This document shows positions 40,634-49,684 of a stretch of DNA of 64,000 bases, one piece after another. Source of the DNA: Stutzerimonas kirkiae (GTDB taxonomy: Bacteria; Pseudomonadota; Gammaproteobacteria; Pseudomonadales; Pseudomonadaceae); contig NZ_QJUO01000004.1 in NCBI RefSeq assembly GCF_004327335.1, forward strand, positions 62,001 to 126,000. The letters run 5' to 3'. Below the pieces are notes generated by a model that was given only the letters and a program-made list of their open reading frames with translations, did no database searches and had not been told where the DNA came from. Within the stretch, counting starts at the first letter, position 1. Each line of letters begins with the position of its first letter. Position numbers and translations under genes: made by a program.

Positions 40634-41109
40634 CGCGGCGCCGCCAAAAGCGGCCAGGTCCGTGGATGCAAGCGAACAAGCCATCCCTTACCCGGTAAAC
40701 AGTTCGAGGACGTGAGGCCGTCCAAGGGTGCTTTCCTCAAGTAGCGGCAAAGCCCCGAACAAGCCTTGAAGACATGATGCGCGCCCCCGCTTCGGGGAGT
40801 CGCGATAATCGAAACCCGCTGCGGATTCTGCGCGCGGCAGCCGATTTTCAATGTATTGCGTGTTGGGTGGAGATGCACAGCCGTCGGTTTGCGTAGCAAA
40901 GGCTTTCATAGACGCTTAGATTCCGTCCGCTACCGTCTGGCTGATTCCTCCTCCCTGACCTATAGCCGCGACCCTTGTCGAAGGGCTGTGGCAGGAGACG
41001 TCGTCGCGACGCAGGCCCTGCTGGCCTTACATCGCTGGACACTGGAGTGCCTTACAACCATTCCTGACGCGCCTGACACCGACTGCGAAAGTCGTGTTTG
41101 CCGAACGCC

Positions 41110-41130
41110 GTTTCCGTTGGCAACGGAAAC
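41110..41130 (+). promoter_or_regulatory. rne: Hairpin in the rne leader next to the start codon
   Basis: GTTTCCGTT, loop GGC, AACGGAAAC: a perfect 9-bp stem ending 12 bases before the ATG. There is no obvious Shine-Dalgarno sequence between the hairpin and the ATG. It could take part in rne autoregulation or translation control. Confidence 0.55.
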
Positions 41131-41142
41131 CGACGGTATTAC

Positions 41143-44100
41143 ATGAAAAGAATGCTCATCAACGCGACTCAACCCGAAGAGTTGCGTGTCGCACTGGTCG
41201 ATGGCCAGCGCCTGTTCGACCTGGACATCGAGTCCGGGGCGCGGGAACAGAAGAAAGCCAATATCTACAAGGGCAAGATCACCCGCGTAGAGCCCAGCCT
41301 GGAAGCCGCCTTCGTCGACTTCGGCGCCGAGCGCCACGGCTTTCTCCCGCTCAAGGAAATCTCCCGCGAGTACTTCAAGAAGGCCCCCGAGGGCCGCATC
41401 AACATCAAGGATGTCCTGAGCGAAGGCCAGGAAGTCATCGTCCAGGTGGAAAAGGAAGAGCGCGGCAACAAGGGCGCCGCCCTGACCACCTTCATCAGCC
41501 TCGCCGGCCGCTACCTGGTGCTGATGCCCAACAACCCCCGCGCCGGCGGCATTTCCCGCCGCATCGAGGGCGAGGAGCGCAATGAGCTGCGCGAGGCGCT
41601 GAACGGCCTCAACGTCCCCGCCGACATGGGCCTGATCGTGCGTACCGCCGGCCTAGGCCGCTCCAGCGAAGAAATGCAGTGGGACCTCGACTACCTGCTG
41701 CAACTGTGGAGCGCGGTCAAGGAGGCCTCTCTCGACCGTGCGGCGCCGTTCCTGATCTACCAGGAATCCAACGTCATCATCCGCGCCATCCGCGACTACC
41801 TGCGCCAGGACATCGGCGAGGTGCTGATCGACAGCATCGACGCGCAGAACGAAGCACTGTCCTTCATCCAGCAGGTGATGCCGCAGTACGCCAGCAAGAT
41901 CAAGCTGTACGAAGACAGCGTACCGCTGTTCAACCGCTTCCAGATCGAAAGCCAGATCGAAACCGCCTTCCAGCGTGAAGTGAAACTGCCTTCCGGCGGT
42001 TCCATCGTCATCGACCCGACCGAGGCGCTGGTTTCCATCGACATCAACTCGGCGCGCGCCACCAAGGGCGGCGACATCGAGGAAACCGCGCTGCAGACCA
42101 ACCTGGAAGCGGCCGAGGAAATCGCCCGCCAACTGCGTCTGCGCGATATCGGCGGGCTGATCGTCATCGACTTCATCGACATGACCCCGGCGAAGAACCA
42201 GCGTGCCGTGGAAGAGAAAGTCCGCGAAGCACTGGAAGCCGACCGCGCGCGCATCCAGGTCGGGCGCATCTCGCGCTTCGGCCTGCTGGAAATGTCGCGC
42301 CAGCGCCTGCGCCCGTCGCTCGGCGAAACCAGCGGCATCGTCTGCCCGCGTTGCAACGGCCAGGGCATCATCCGCGACGTGGAATCGCTGTCGCTGGCGA
42401 TCCTGCGCCTGATCGAGGAAGAAGCACTGAAGGACCGCACCGCCGAAGTACGCGCCCGCGTGCCCTTCCAGGTCGCGGCCTTCCTGCTCAACGAGAAGCG
42501 CAACTCGATCACCAAGATCGAACTGCGCACCCGTGCGCGCATCTTCATCCTGCCGGACGATCACCTGGAAACCCCGCATTTCGAAGTGCAGCGTCTGCGC
42601 GATGACAGCCCCGAGCTGACCGTTGCCCAGGCCAGCTATGAAATGAGCCACAGCGAGGTGGACGAAACCCAGCCGGTCAGCGCCACCCGCACCCTGGTCC
42701 GCCAGGAAGCCGCCGTGAAGACCGCGCCGCAACGCAGCGCCCCGGTTCCCGCAGCGAGCGCACCGTCCGCACCGACACCCACCGCCGCCGTACAGAGCAA
42801 CGAGCCGAGCCTGTTCAAGGGGCTGGTGAAGTCCCTGGTGGGCCTGTTCGCCGGCAAGCCGGAAGAAGCGCCGGTCGAGCAGCAGAAACCTGCCAGCCAG
42901 CGCACCCAGCGCAATGACGAGCGTCGCAGCGGGCGCCAGCAGAACCGCCGCCGCGACAACGGCCGCAACGAAGAACGCAAACCGCGCGAAGAGCGTCAGG
43001 AACGCCAGGAGCGCCCTGCCCGCGAGGAGCGCCAGCCGCGTCCGCCGCGTGAAGAACGCAAGCCTCGCGAGCCGCAACAGCAGCAGGAAAGCCCCGCCAG
43101 CGAAGCACCGGCCCGCCGCGAACGCGCGCCCCGTGAAGAACGTCAGCCACGTGAAGAGCGCAAACGCGAGTTGCGCGCACCACTGGACGAAAACAACGAA
43201 AACCAGGCTGTGACCGAGGAAAGCGTAGAGCGCAAGCCACGCCAACCTCGCGAGGAGCGCAAACCACGAGCCGAGCAACAGGCCCCGGTTGCCAGCACTG
43301 AAGAAGAAATCGAGGATGGCAACGAACAGGAGAGCCAGGACAACGGCGAGAATGGCGAGAATGGCGAACGTCCACGCCGCCGCTCCCGTGGTCAGCGCCG
43401 CCGCAGCAACCGTCGCGAGCGCCAGCGTGATGCCAACGGCAATGAAGTGGCCGACGAAGACGCCGACGACAACAGTTCGCCAGTGAATGCCGGTGACCTG
43501 GCCGTTGCCGCCAGTGCCGCCGCGATCATTGCCAACGGCACTGCAACGAGCGAAGCCAGCGAGCAGCCGCCAGCCAGCGAGCCCGTGCCGGTAGCAACAC
43601 TAGCGACGGAAGAAGCCAGCGCCGTGCCGGTCGTTGCCGACGAGGATCTCTCCGGCCAGGAAGTTGCCGAAGCCGAGCAGCCGCAGCCGCAGCCGCAGCC
43701 AACTGTCGAGCCTGTCGAGCCTGTCGAGCCTGTCGAGCCTGTCGAGCAGGAGCCGACCACGGTCGTCGAACCTGTTCAAGAGGCAGCACCGGCAGCCGCG
43801 CCCGAGGAACCCAAAGCAGAAGTGCCACAAGCGCAAACCGAGGTTGAGGCCGAGCCAGTAGAAGCAACAGTGGAAGAGAAAGCGGAAACCCAGCCGGCTA
43901 CCGAGCAACAGCCTGTGGCAACAGAGAGCGCACCTGCTCCAGTAGCCAGCGCCAGCGGTCGTGCACCCAACGATCCACGTGAAGTCCGCCGCCGCCAGCG
44001 TGAAGAGGCCGAACGCCTCAAGGCCGCCGCAGCCGCACAGGCAGCAGCGCCAGCCGCAAGCGAAGCAAGCGAAGCAAGCGAAGCAAGCGAAGCAAGCGAA

Positions 44101-44241
44101 GCAAGCGAAGCAAGCGAAGCAAGCGAACAGCAGGCTATGGCGCCCGAGCAGGGGATACAAGAAGAGATAGCGCGGGATGAAGCAGTCGTTCCAGACGCTC
44201 CCGCCGAAGAGCAACAGAGCACGGACAAGCCACAAGCCTGA
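41143..44241 (+). CDS. rne: Ribonuclease E
   Basis: Endoribonuclease and degradosome scaffold, 1032 residues. The N-terminal catalytic half has the S1 domain ([21 protein letters not shown]), the DNase I-like site (D-I-N-S and D-F-I-D) and the zinc-link C-P-R-C-N-G. From about residue 540 the protein is disordered and highly charged: an Arg-rich region (about 590-780, many R-E-E-R and R-Q-x repeats) for RNA binding and a Pro/Glu/Gln-rich tail with short tandem repeats. Full length; the start is the family M-K-R-M-L-I-N. Confidence 0.97.
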   Translation: MKRMLINATQPEELRVALVDGQRLFDLDIESGAREQKKANIYKGKITRVEPSLEAAFVDFGAERHGFLPLKEISREYFKKAPEGRINIKDVLSEGQEVIVQVEKEERGNKGAALTTFISLAGRYLVLMPNNPRAGGISRRIEGEERNELREALNGLNVPADMGLIVRTAGLGRSSEEMQWDLDYLLQLWSAVKEASLDRAAPFLIYQESNVIIRAIRDYLRQDIGEVLIDSIDAQNEALSFIQQVMPQYASKIKLYEDSVPLFNRFQIESQIETAFQREVKLPSGGSIVIDPTEALVSIDINSARATKGGDIEETALQTNLEAAEEIARQLRLRDIGGLIVIDFIDMTPAKNQRAVEEKVREALEADRARIQVGRISRFGLLEMSRQRLRPSLGETSGIVCPRCNGQGIIRDVESLSLAILRLIEEEALKDRTAEVRARVPFQVAAFLLNEKRNSITKIELRTRARIFILPDDHLETPHFEVQRLRDDSPELTVAQASYEMSHSEVDETQPVSATRTLVRQEAAVKTAPQRSAPVPAASAPSAPTPTAAVQSNEPSLFKGLVKSLVGLFAGKPEEAPVEQQKPASQRTQRNDERRSGRQQNRRRDNGRNEERKPREERQERQERPAREERQPRPPREERKPREPQQQQESPASEAPARRERAPREERQPREERKRELRAPLDENNENQAVTEESVERKPRQPREERKPRAEQQAPVASTEEEIEDGNEQESQDNGENGENGERPRRRSRGQRRRSNRRERQRDANGNEVADEDADDNSSPVNAGDLAVAASAAAIIANGTATSEASEQPPASEPVPVATLATEEASAVPVVADEDLSGQEVAEAEQPQPQPQPTVEPVEPVEPVEPVEQEPTTVVEPVQEAAPAAAPEEPKAEVPQAQTEVEAEPVEATVEEKAETQPATEQQPVATESAPAPVASASGRAPNDPREVRRRQREEAERLKAAAAAQAAAPAASEASEASEASEASEASEASEASEQQAMAPEQGIQEEIARDEAVVPDAPAEEQQSTDKPQA
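43705..43740 (+). repeat. Nine-base tandem repeat in rne (GTCGAGCCT x4)
   Basis: Four exact GTCGAGCCT units plus one variant, encoding V-E-P repeats in the disordered tail of RNase E. Preceded by CCGCAG-type repeats encoding Q-P. Confidence 0.9.
44056..44127 (+). repeat. Nine-base tandem repeat in rne (GCAAGCGAA x8)
   Basis: Eight exact GCAAGCGAA units encoding A-S-E repeats near the C-terminus of RNase E. In-frame and perfect at DNA level, so recently expanded by slippage. Confidence 0.95.
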
Positions 44242-44257
44242 TCCCCTCTGAGCAACG

Positions 44258-44296
44258 AAAACGCCCGATGCAGCAACCACTGCATCGGGCGTTTTT
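44258..44296 (+). terminator. Rho-independent terminator of rne
   Basis: AAAACGCCCGATGCA pairs with TGCATCGGGCGTTTTT, 17 bases after the stop codon. Confidence 0.93.
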
Positions 44297-44424
44297 CATT
44301 GCCTCCCCGTAGAAGCGGCTTTGTTGTAGCGGCGACATCACATTTCACTGCAACTGGATTGGCAATCCAGTCTGCGATTGGCCGTACACCGCTGCCGGTA
44401 TTATGTTGTCCGTATTATCGCGAC

Positions 44425-44534
44425 CCCGGCCCGGCCCGCTACGAAACACGCATGAACCCGTCGCGCATATGAATAAGGGGGCGCTCTTCGTCGGCGCCCC
44501 TGCCGACGAAGGTTTCGTAGCGGGGTTGGCCGGG
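44425..44534. repeat. Double-hairpin element 1 (about 110 bp)
   Basis: Outer arms 44425-44447 and 44512-44534 match in 20 of 23 positions as an inverted repeat (core CCCGCTACGAAAC). Inside is a perfect 10-bp hairpin CTTCGTCGGC / GCCGACGAAG (44486-44511). Non-coding. The 44242-44898 gap holds this, a small dyad CTGGATT / AATCCAG at 44353-44369, and the next element; I see no gene in it. Confidence 0.7.
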
Positions 44535-44634
44535 CGCGCGGCAAATACCGAGGCGACCATGGGAAAAGCCGTCGGCGCGCTACTTGAATCATTCGCAGGG
44601 CTGGCTCTTTTCCACAGGCACTACCGCTAGTGGC

Positions 44635-44743
44635 TGTGCGGATGCCTGGTGGCGGGGCGGGGCCTTCGCCGCCAGGGGATGGCGGCGAAGAGCTACAGGG
44701 ATGTATTCACGCGAGCCCCATCCCGCCACCAGGCATTCGCACA
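44635..44743. repeat. Double-hairpin element 2 (109 bp)
   Basis: Outer arms 44635-44663 and 44715-44743 match in 26 of 29 positions as an inverted repeat (TGTGCGGATGCCTGGTGGCG). Inside is a perfect 10-bp hairpin CTTCGCCGCC / GGCGGCGAAG (44664-44690), similar to that of element 1. It also holds GCTACAGGGATGTATTCACG, a phrase I recall as frequent in Pseudomonas intergenic repeats. Confidence 0.7.
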
Positions 44744-44898
44744 GGGACGGCGAGCCAAAGATCGCACTGTACGATCCTGAAACCAGACACATTACCGCCA
44801 ATCCGCCCGAAACGAGACCGCGCTGCGGAGAAGACGCAGAGGAGGCTCCCACGGAAATCGGGCGAACTCAAACAGGTCGTCTTATTGGCTTGAGGCTA

Positions 44899-45918
44899 TC
44901 AGAGAATATTCGGCTCCATCTCCAGCGCCACGCCAAAACGCTGCGCGATGTCCTGCTGGATGCGCCGTGCCAGGTCGATCACCTGTTCACCGGTCGCCTG
45001 CCCATGGTTGACCAGCACCAGCGCCTGCAAATGATGCACACCGACATCACCATCCCGGTAGCCCTTCCAGCCGGCCTGCTCGATCAGCCAGCCAGCGGCC
45101 AGTTTCACCTGCCCATCCGCCTGCGGATAAGCGACCAGTGAAGGGTATGCGGCACGCAGCCGATCAGCGACGGAGGCACTGACCAACGGATTCTTGAAGA
45201 AGCTCCCGGCATTACCGAGCACTTTCGGGTCCGGCAGTTTCTCGGCACGGATGGCACAGACCACGCGGCTGACATCTGCCGCCGTCGGTCGCTCGATACC
45301 CAGCGCCGCCAGGCGCTGGCGGATCGGCCCGTAGTCCAGGCACAGCGGGCCATGCCGGCGCAGGGCGAAGCGTACCCGCAGGATCAGGAAACGCCCGACC
45401 TGGCGCTTGAACAGGCTGTCACGGTAGGCGAAGGCGCAGTCGGCGCGACTGAAGATACGCAGTTCGCCAGTCTGCCGGTCGAGGGCGGTCAGTTCGTGCA
45501 GGACATCCTTCACTTCCACACCATAGGCGCCGACATTCTGGATCGGCGCGGCACCCACCGTGCCCGGGATCAGGCTGAGGTTCTCCAGCCCGGAGAAGCC
45601 GGCCGCCAGGCAGTGGCGCACAAAAGGGTGCCAGGGCTCGCCCGCCTCGGCTTCGACCAGGGCCTGCTCGCCATCATCGGCCAGCACCCGCACGCCCCTG
45701 CTGCACATACGCAGCACCAGGGCCTGCTGGTCGCGGGTCAGCACGATATTGCTGCCGCCGCCCAGTACCTGTAGCGGTACGCCAAGGCGTCCGGCCTCCA
45801 GCAGGGCCTGCAGGACCTCGGCGTCATCATGGGCCTCGGCATACCAGCGGGCCTCGGCCCGCACGCCGAAGGTATTGCAAGCCGCCAGGCTGTATCGTTC
45901 ATGCACTACCAGGCTCAC
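44899..45918 (-). CDS. murB: UDP-N-acetylenolpyruvoylglucosamine reductase
   Basis: Reduces UDP-GlcNAc-enolpyruvate to UDP-MurNAc, a FAD enzyme of peptidoglycan synthesis. The 339-residue type I MurB has the FAD-binding L-G-G-G-S-N-I-V-L, P-G-T-V-G-A-A-P-I-Q-N-V-G-A-Y-G and the catalytic serine region G-S-F-F-K-N-P. It starts with GTG at 45918, overlapping the phosphatase stop (GTGA). Last gene of the exbB-murB operon. Confidence 0.96.
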   Translation of the reverse strand: MSLVVHERYSLAACNTFGVRAEARWYAEAHDDAEVLQALLEAGRLGVPLQVLGGGSNIVLTRDQQALVLRMCSRGVRVLADDGEQALVEAEAGEPWHPFVRHCLAAGFSGLENLSLIPGTVGAAPIQNVGAYGVEVKDVLHELTALDRQTGELRIFSRADCAFAYRDSLFKRQVGRFLILRVRFALRRHGPLCLDYGPIRQRLAALGIERPTAADVSRVVCAIRAEKLPDPKVLGNAGSFFKNPLVSASVADRLRAAYPSLVAYPQADGQVKLAAGWLIEQAGWKGYRDGDVGVHHLQALVLVNHGQATGEQVIDLARRIQQDIAQRFGVALEMEPNIL

Positions 45919-46379
45919 AGGCGCCCCCGGATATCCGCCAGCAGGGCATCGCTGGCCTGCTCCAGCAGGTCGAGCACCTGCTCGAAACCCTGCTCGCCGC
46001 CGTAATAGGGGTCGGGCACCTCATCGAGCGCCAGGCCATAGCGCCGCAGCAGTAGATCAAGCTCGGCACCGCCACTGGCGGGCCGCAGGCGCTGCAGATC
46101 GGCGAGGTTCTGTGTATCCATCGCCAGGATCAGCTCGAAGCGCTGGAAGTCCTCGGACTCGACCTGCCGTGCCTGCAGGCCGGAAAGCTCGTAGCCGCGC
46201 GCACGCGCCGCGCGGCAGGTGCGCTCGTCGGGGGCCTTGCCGATATGCCAGGCCGCCGTGCCCGCCGAGTCGATTTGCAACTGCCGGGCCAGTCCGGCCT
46301 GCTCGGCCTTGTGGCGGAAAACCCCTTCGGCGGTGGGAGAACGGCAGATATTGCCGAGGCAGACGAACAGAATACGCAT
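45915..46379 (-). CDS. Low-molecular-weight protein-tyrosine phosphatase
   Basis: 154-residue LMW phosphatase with the P-loop V-C7-L-G-N-I-C-R13-S-P-T-A and the acid in V-P-D-P-Y-Y. Such enzymes act on phosphotyrosine proteins or arginine phosphate. Start ATG 46379 shares one base with the kdsB stop (TGATG); an in-frame GTG lies one codon upstream. Confidence 0.92.
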   Translation of the reverse strand: MRILFVCLGNICRSPTAEGVFRHKAEQAGLARQLQIDSAGTAAWHIGKAPDERTCRAARARGYELSGLQARQVESEDFQRFELILAMDTQNLADLQRLRPASGGAELDLLLRRYGLALDEVPDPYYGGEQGFEQVLDLLEQASDALLADIRGRL

Positions 46380-47146
46380 CACGCCCCCAGCAAACGCCGG
46401 ACCCGCTCCAGGTCGTCCTCAGTGTCCACACCGGCTGGCGGCGCCTCGACGGCATCGGCCACATGAATGCGCCGGCCATGCCAGAGCGCCCGCAACTGTT
46501 CCAGCCGCTCGGTGTTTTCCAGCCAGCACGGCCCCCAGGCGACGAAGTCGGCAAGAAAACCGGCACGGTAGGCATAGATGCCGATATGCCGGCGGTAAGG
46601 CACGCCTTGCGGCAGACGGTCAGGCTCGCCCGCCGCAAAGGCGTCCCGCGCCCAGGGCAATGGCGCGCGGCTGAACGTCAGCGCCAGACCGTCGATATCG
46701 CTGAGCACCTTGACCACATTCGGATTGAACAGGGCGGCGATACCCTCCAGCGGCTCGGCCAGGGTGGCGATGGCCGCCTCGGGATGCGCCGCCAGGTTGC
46801 CCGCCACCTGGTCGATCACGGCGGGCGGGATCAGCGGCTCGTCGCCCTGGACATTGACCACGATTTCGTCCGCCCCCAGTCCCAGGCGCTCGGCCACTTC
46901 GGCCAGGCGATCGGTGCCCGAGTCATGTTCGGCGCTGGTCATCAGCACTTCGGCGCCGAATGCCTTGCAAGCCTGGAAAATCCGCGCATCGTCGGTGGCC
47001 ACCACCACTCGCCGGGCCGCACCGCGGCGCGCCTGTTCCCAGACATGCTGGATCATCGGTTTGCCGGCGATATCCTGCAGCGGCTTGCCCGGCAGGCGGG
47101 TCGAGGCATGTCGAGCCGGGATCACCACGGTATAGGCGAGGCTCAT
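46379..47146 (-). CDS. kdsB: CMP-KDO synthetase
   Basis: Activates KDO with CTP for lipopolysaccharide core synthesis. 255 residues with [23 protein letters not shown] and V-Q-G-D-E-P-L-I. Its ATG overlaps the stop of the Trm112-like gene. Confidence 0.96.
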   Translation of the reverse strand: MSLAYTVVIPARHASTRLPGKPLQDIAGKPMIQHVWEQARRGAARRVVVATDDARIFQACKAFGAEVLMTSAEHDSGTDRLAEVAERLGLGADEIVVNVQGDEPLIPPAVIDQVAGNLAAHPEAAIATLAEPLEGIAALFNPNVVKVLSDIDGLALTFSRAPLPWARDAFAAGEPDRLPQGVPYRRHIGIYAYRAGFLADFVAWGPCWLENTERLEQLRALWHGRRIHVADAVEAPPAGVDTEDDLERVRRLLGA

Positions 47147-47328
47147 TTCTGCAGGCGCTCCTCGGCGCTCAGGGTACGCGCCTCGCCTTCGAGCATCACC
47201 GGGATGCCATCGCGAATCGGAAAGGCCAGGCCGGCGCCCTTGCTGATCAGTTCGGTCTTGTCGGCGCTCAGTTTAAGCGGCCCCTTGGTGATCGGGCAGG
47301 CAAGGATATCAAGCAGTTTCGTGTCCAT
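47143..47328 (-). CDS. Trm112 family protein (YcaR-like)
   Basis: 61 residues, [18 protein letters not shown], the Trm112/YcaR family of small zinc-ribbon-like proteins. Only one of the usual cysteines remains. Function in bacteria is unknown; it is always between lpxK and kdsB. The start lies inside lpxK (20-base overlap). Confidence 0.9.
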   Translation of the reverse strand: MDTKLLDILACPITKGPLKLSADKTELISKGAGLAFPIRDGIPVMLEGEARTLSAEERLQK

Positions 47329-48349
47329 TGGAACGTCCTTTGGGATCGGTGCGCCCATTGCACAGGCGCGACAATTGGTCATCGAACCAGGCGACGAAGG
47401 CTGCCGAAGGGCACGCCTGCACGCGCAGAAAGGTCCAGCCGAGGGGCGCGAACGCCTGGCATTTGACCGCGTCTTTCTCGGTCATCACCAGCGGCAACTC
47501 CGGGCTGAAGCTCAGTTGCTCCGGTGTGTAGCTGGCATGATCGGCGAAGGGGTGGGCAATCGGTCGCCAGTCTAGCCTTTCCAGCGTGGCGAAGAAACGC
47601 TGCGGATTGCCGATGCCGGCCACCGCATGCAGGCGCTGGCCGGGCGGAAAATGGGCAAGCGGCAGGACGCGCCCGCTGGCCAGTTCGACCAGGTCGCTGG
47701 GCCGTAACTCCAGCTCGTAGCCTTCGCCCCCCGCCGGGATGCCACCATTGAACAGCACCGCATCCACCTCCAGCAGGCGTTCGCGCGGCTCCCTGAGCGG
47801 CCCCGCCGGCAGGCAGCGGCCGTTGCCCAGGCCGCGCACGGCATCGATCAGCACCAGTTCCAGATCACGCGCCAGCCGATAATGCTGCAGACCATCGTCG
47901 CAAAGGATCAGGTCCACAGGTTCGGCTGCCAGCAGGGCGCGGATCGCCCGCCCGCGGTCGGGGTCGATATACAGCGGCACGCCGCAACGGTTGGCGATCA
48001 GTAGTGGCTCGTCGCCGCATTGCCGGGCCGGCTGGCCGGCCTCTACCCGCCAGGGCAGCGCTGGCGGATGGGCGCCATAGCCACGGCTGACGACACCGAC
48101 GCGCAGGCCCCGCCGTCGGCAATGCTCGATCAGCCAGAGGATCATTGGTGTCTTGCCGGTGCCGCCGACAGTGATATTGCCGACCACGATCACCGGCACC
48201 GGAGCCCGGTAGATATCGCCCTCGCCCGCCAGGAAGCGCGACCGCCGGCGACCGCTGATGCGGCGGTACAGGCACTCCAGCGGTCGCAACAGGCCGAGGG
48301 CCGGATGCCCGGCGTACCAGGCACGGACCAGCCGATCGCTCAGCGACAT
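47309..48349 (-). CDS. lpxK: Tetraacyldisaccharide 4'-kinase
   Basis: Inner-membrane kinase that adds the 4'-phosphate of lipid A. 346 residues with an N-terminal hydrophobic segment and P-loop [14 protein letters not shown]; also S-R-G-Y-G and [11 protein letters not shown] at 48349 ([12 protein letters not shown]) gives family start. Confidence 0.95.
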   Translation of the reverse strand: MSLSDRLVRAWYAGHPALGLLRPLECLYRRISGRRRSRFLAGEGDIYRAPVPVIVVGNITVGGTGKTPMILWLIEHCRRRGLRVGVVSRGYGAHPPALPWRVEAGQPARQCGDEPLLIANRCGVPLYIDPDRGRAIRALLAAEPVDLILCDDGLQHYRLARDLELVLIDAVRGLGNGRCLPAGPLREPRERLLEVDAVLFNGGIPAGGEGYELELRPSDLVELASGRVLPLAHFPPGQRLHAVAGIGNPQRFFATLERLDWRPIAHPFADHASYTPEQLSFSPELPLVMTEKDAVKCQAFAPLGWTFLRVQACPSAAFVAWFDDQLSRLCNGRTDPKGRSNGHETA

Positions 48350-48356
48350 GCAGGCC

Positions 48357-48782
48357 TCACGGCGAATGCGCTTCCACGGTGGTGATGCGCAGATGGGCGA
48401 AGCCCAGCTTGCCAGCCGCATCCATGGCGGTGATCACCGCCTGGTGGGTGGCCTGGGCATCGGCGCTGATCACCAGCGGTAGGCCGTTGTCGCCTTGCGA
48501 TTCTTTCTGAAGGGCCGTCATCAGCCCATCGAGGTTCTGTTCGAGCAATACGTTGCCATTGAGCGAGTAGCGCCCCTCGGCATCGACCAGTATCTCCAGC
48601 CGTTTCTGCTCGTTCGCCTCGACCCGCTCGCCGGTCATCGCTTCGGGCAGGTCGACGGCCAGTTGGGTCTCACGGGTAAAGCTGGTGGACACCACGAAGA
48701 ACAGCAGCAGGATGAATACCACGTCGATCAGCGAAGCCAGGTTGATCTCGACGTTCTCCCGCGCCCTGCGCTTGAATTTCAC
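48357..48782 (-). CDS. ExbD/TolR-type biopolymer transporter
   Basis: 141 residues: one membrane helix (about 16-36) holding the proton-path aspartate in [12 protein letters not shown], then a periplasmic domain. With ExbB it energises TonB or a related system. In this locus the pair is conserved beside lpxK and is thought to serve the envelope. Starts with GTG, overlapping the exbB stop. Confidence 0.9.
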   Translation of the reverse strand: MKFKRRARENVEINLASLIDVVFILLLFFVVSTSFTRETQLAVDLPEAMTGERVEANEQKRLEILVDAEGRYSLNGNVLLEQNLDGLMTALQKESQGDNGLPLVISADAQATHQAVITAMDAAGKLGFAHLRITTVEAHSP

Positions 48783-49432
48783 GCTCGGCGCCCCCGCCTG
48801 CGTGGCGCCTCGACCGCCAGGTCGACATTGCGGTCGCCCTGCACCACCTCGACCAGCTTGATCGCCTCCTGCTCCATGCCGACCACCAGTTCATCGACGC
48901 GGCGCGTCAGGAAGCGGTGGAAGAACAGTGCCGGAATCGCCACCATCAGCCCGGAGGCGGTGGTGATCAAGGCCTTGGCGATACCACCGGCGAGCAGTGC
49001 CGGATTGGCCGAGCTGTTGCCCATGAAGGCGCCGAAGATATCGATCATCGCCAGCACCGTCCCCAGCAGCCCCAGCAGCGGCGTGATGCCGGCGATGGTA
49101 CCCAGCGCGTTGAGGTAGCGCTCCAGCTCATGCACCACCCTGCTGGCCGCTTCCTCGATGCTTTCCTTCATGATGTCGCGGCCACGCTTGGAGTTGGCCA
49201 GGCCGGCCGCGAGAATCTCCCCCAGAGGCGAGTCGGCGCGCAACTCCCGGAGTTTTTCATTGCTCAGTTGCCGCTCCTGGATCCACTTCCAGACCTGCCC
49301 GAGCAGGTTCGGTGGCGTCACGCGACTCACTCGCAAGGTCCACAGGCGCTCGATGATGATGCCGAGCGCAGCGATCGAACACAGGATGATCGGCAGCATC
49401 ACCCAGCCACCCGCTTTAACCAGTTCCCACAC
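48779..49432 (-). CDS. ExbB/TolQ/MotA-type proton channel
   Basis: 217 residues with three membrane helices (about 10-30, 105-130, 150-172) and the MotA/TolQ/ExbB signature I-T-P-L-L-G-L-L-G-T-V and A-L-I-T-T-A-S-G-L-M-V-A-I-P. First gene of the operon that runs through lpxK and kdsB to murB. Starts with GTG at 49432. Confidence 0.9.
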   Translation of the reverse strand: MWELVKAGGWVMLPIILCSIAALGIIIERLWTLRVSRVTPPNLLGQVWKWIQERQLSNEKLRELRADSPLGEILAAGLANSKRGRDIMKESIEEAASRVVHELERYLNALGTIAGITPLLGLLGTVLAMIDIFGAFMGNSSANPALLAGGIAKALITTASGLMVAIPALFFHRFLTRRVDELVVGMEQEAIKLVEVVQGDRNVDLAVEAPRRRGRRA

Positions 49433-49543
49433 GAGCCAATCCCCACGATAGAAAGTGCGTCACTCTAGGGGGTGTTGCCGCTGTGGTGCAAGCAGCCTCG
49501 CCATCTGAGCCAGGACGATCGCGCTATGCACGGCAAAGCGCCG

Positions 49544-49620
49544 AAAAAACGCTGGAAGGCTCGAGGCTGGACGAAAGAGCGTGGCAACCGGTGTTTTTCG
49601 TTCAGCTTTCCAGCGCTTTT
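49544..49620. repeat. Palindromic repeat, family 2
   Basis: AAAACGCTGGAA pairs with TTCCAGCGCTTTT, and inside CTGGACGAAA (49567-49576) pairs with TTTCGTTCAG (49597-49606). It shares CAGCTTTCCAGCG with the repeat at 37085-37170. It lies between exbB and comEC. Confidence 0.7.
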
Positions 49621-49684
49621 ATCGAAGCCCCTTTCCGGTGAATGACGGTATAGCGCGATCGCCCTGCCTGCAATGTAAGCCCCG

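Noticed and set aside
41653-43278. A 541-codon minus-strand frame opposite rne
   Set aside because: Antisense to the clearly conserved RNase E frame; no recognisable domain.
44300-44898. Short frames in the rne-murB gap as small genes
   Set aside because: They run through hairpin arms, have no ribosome sites and no family resemblance.
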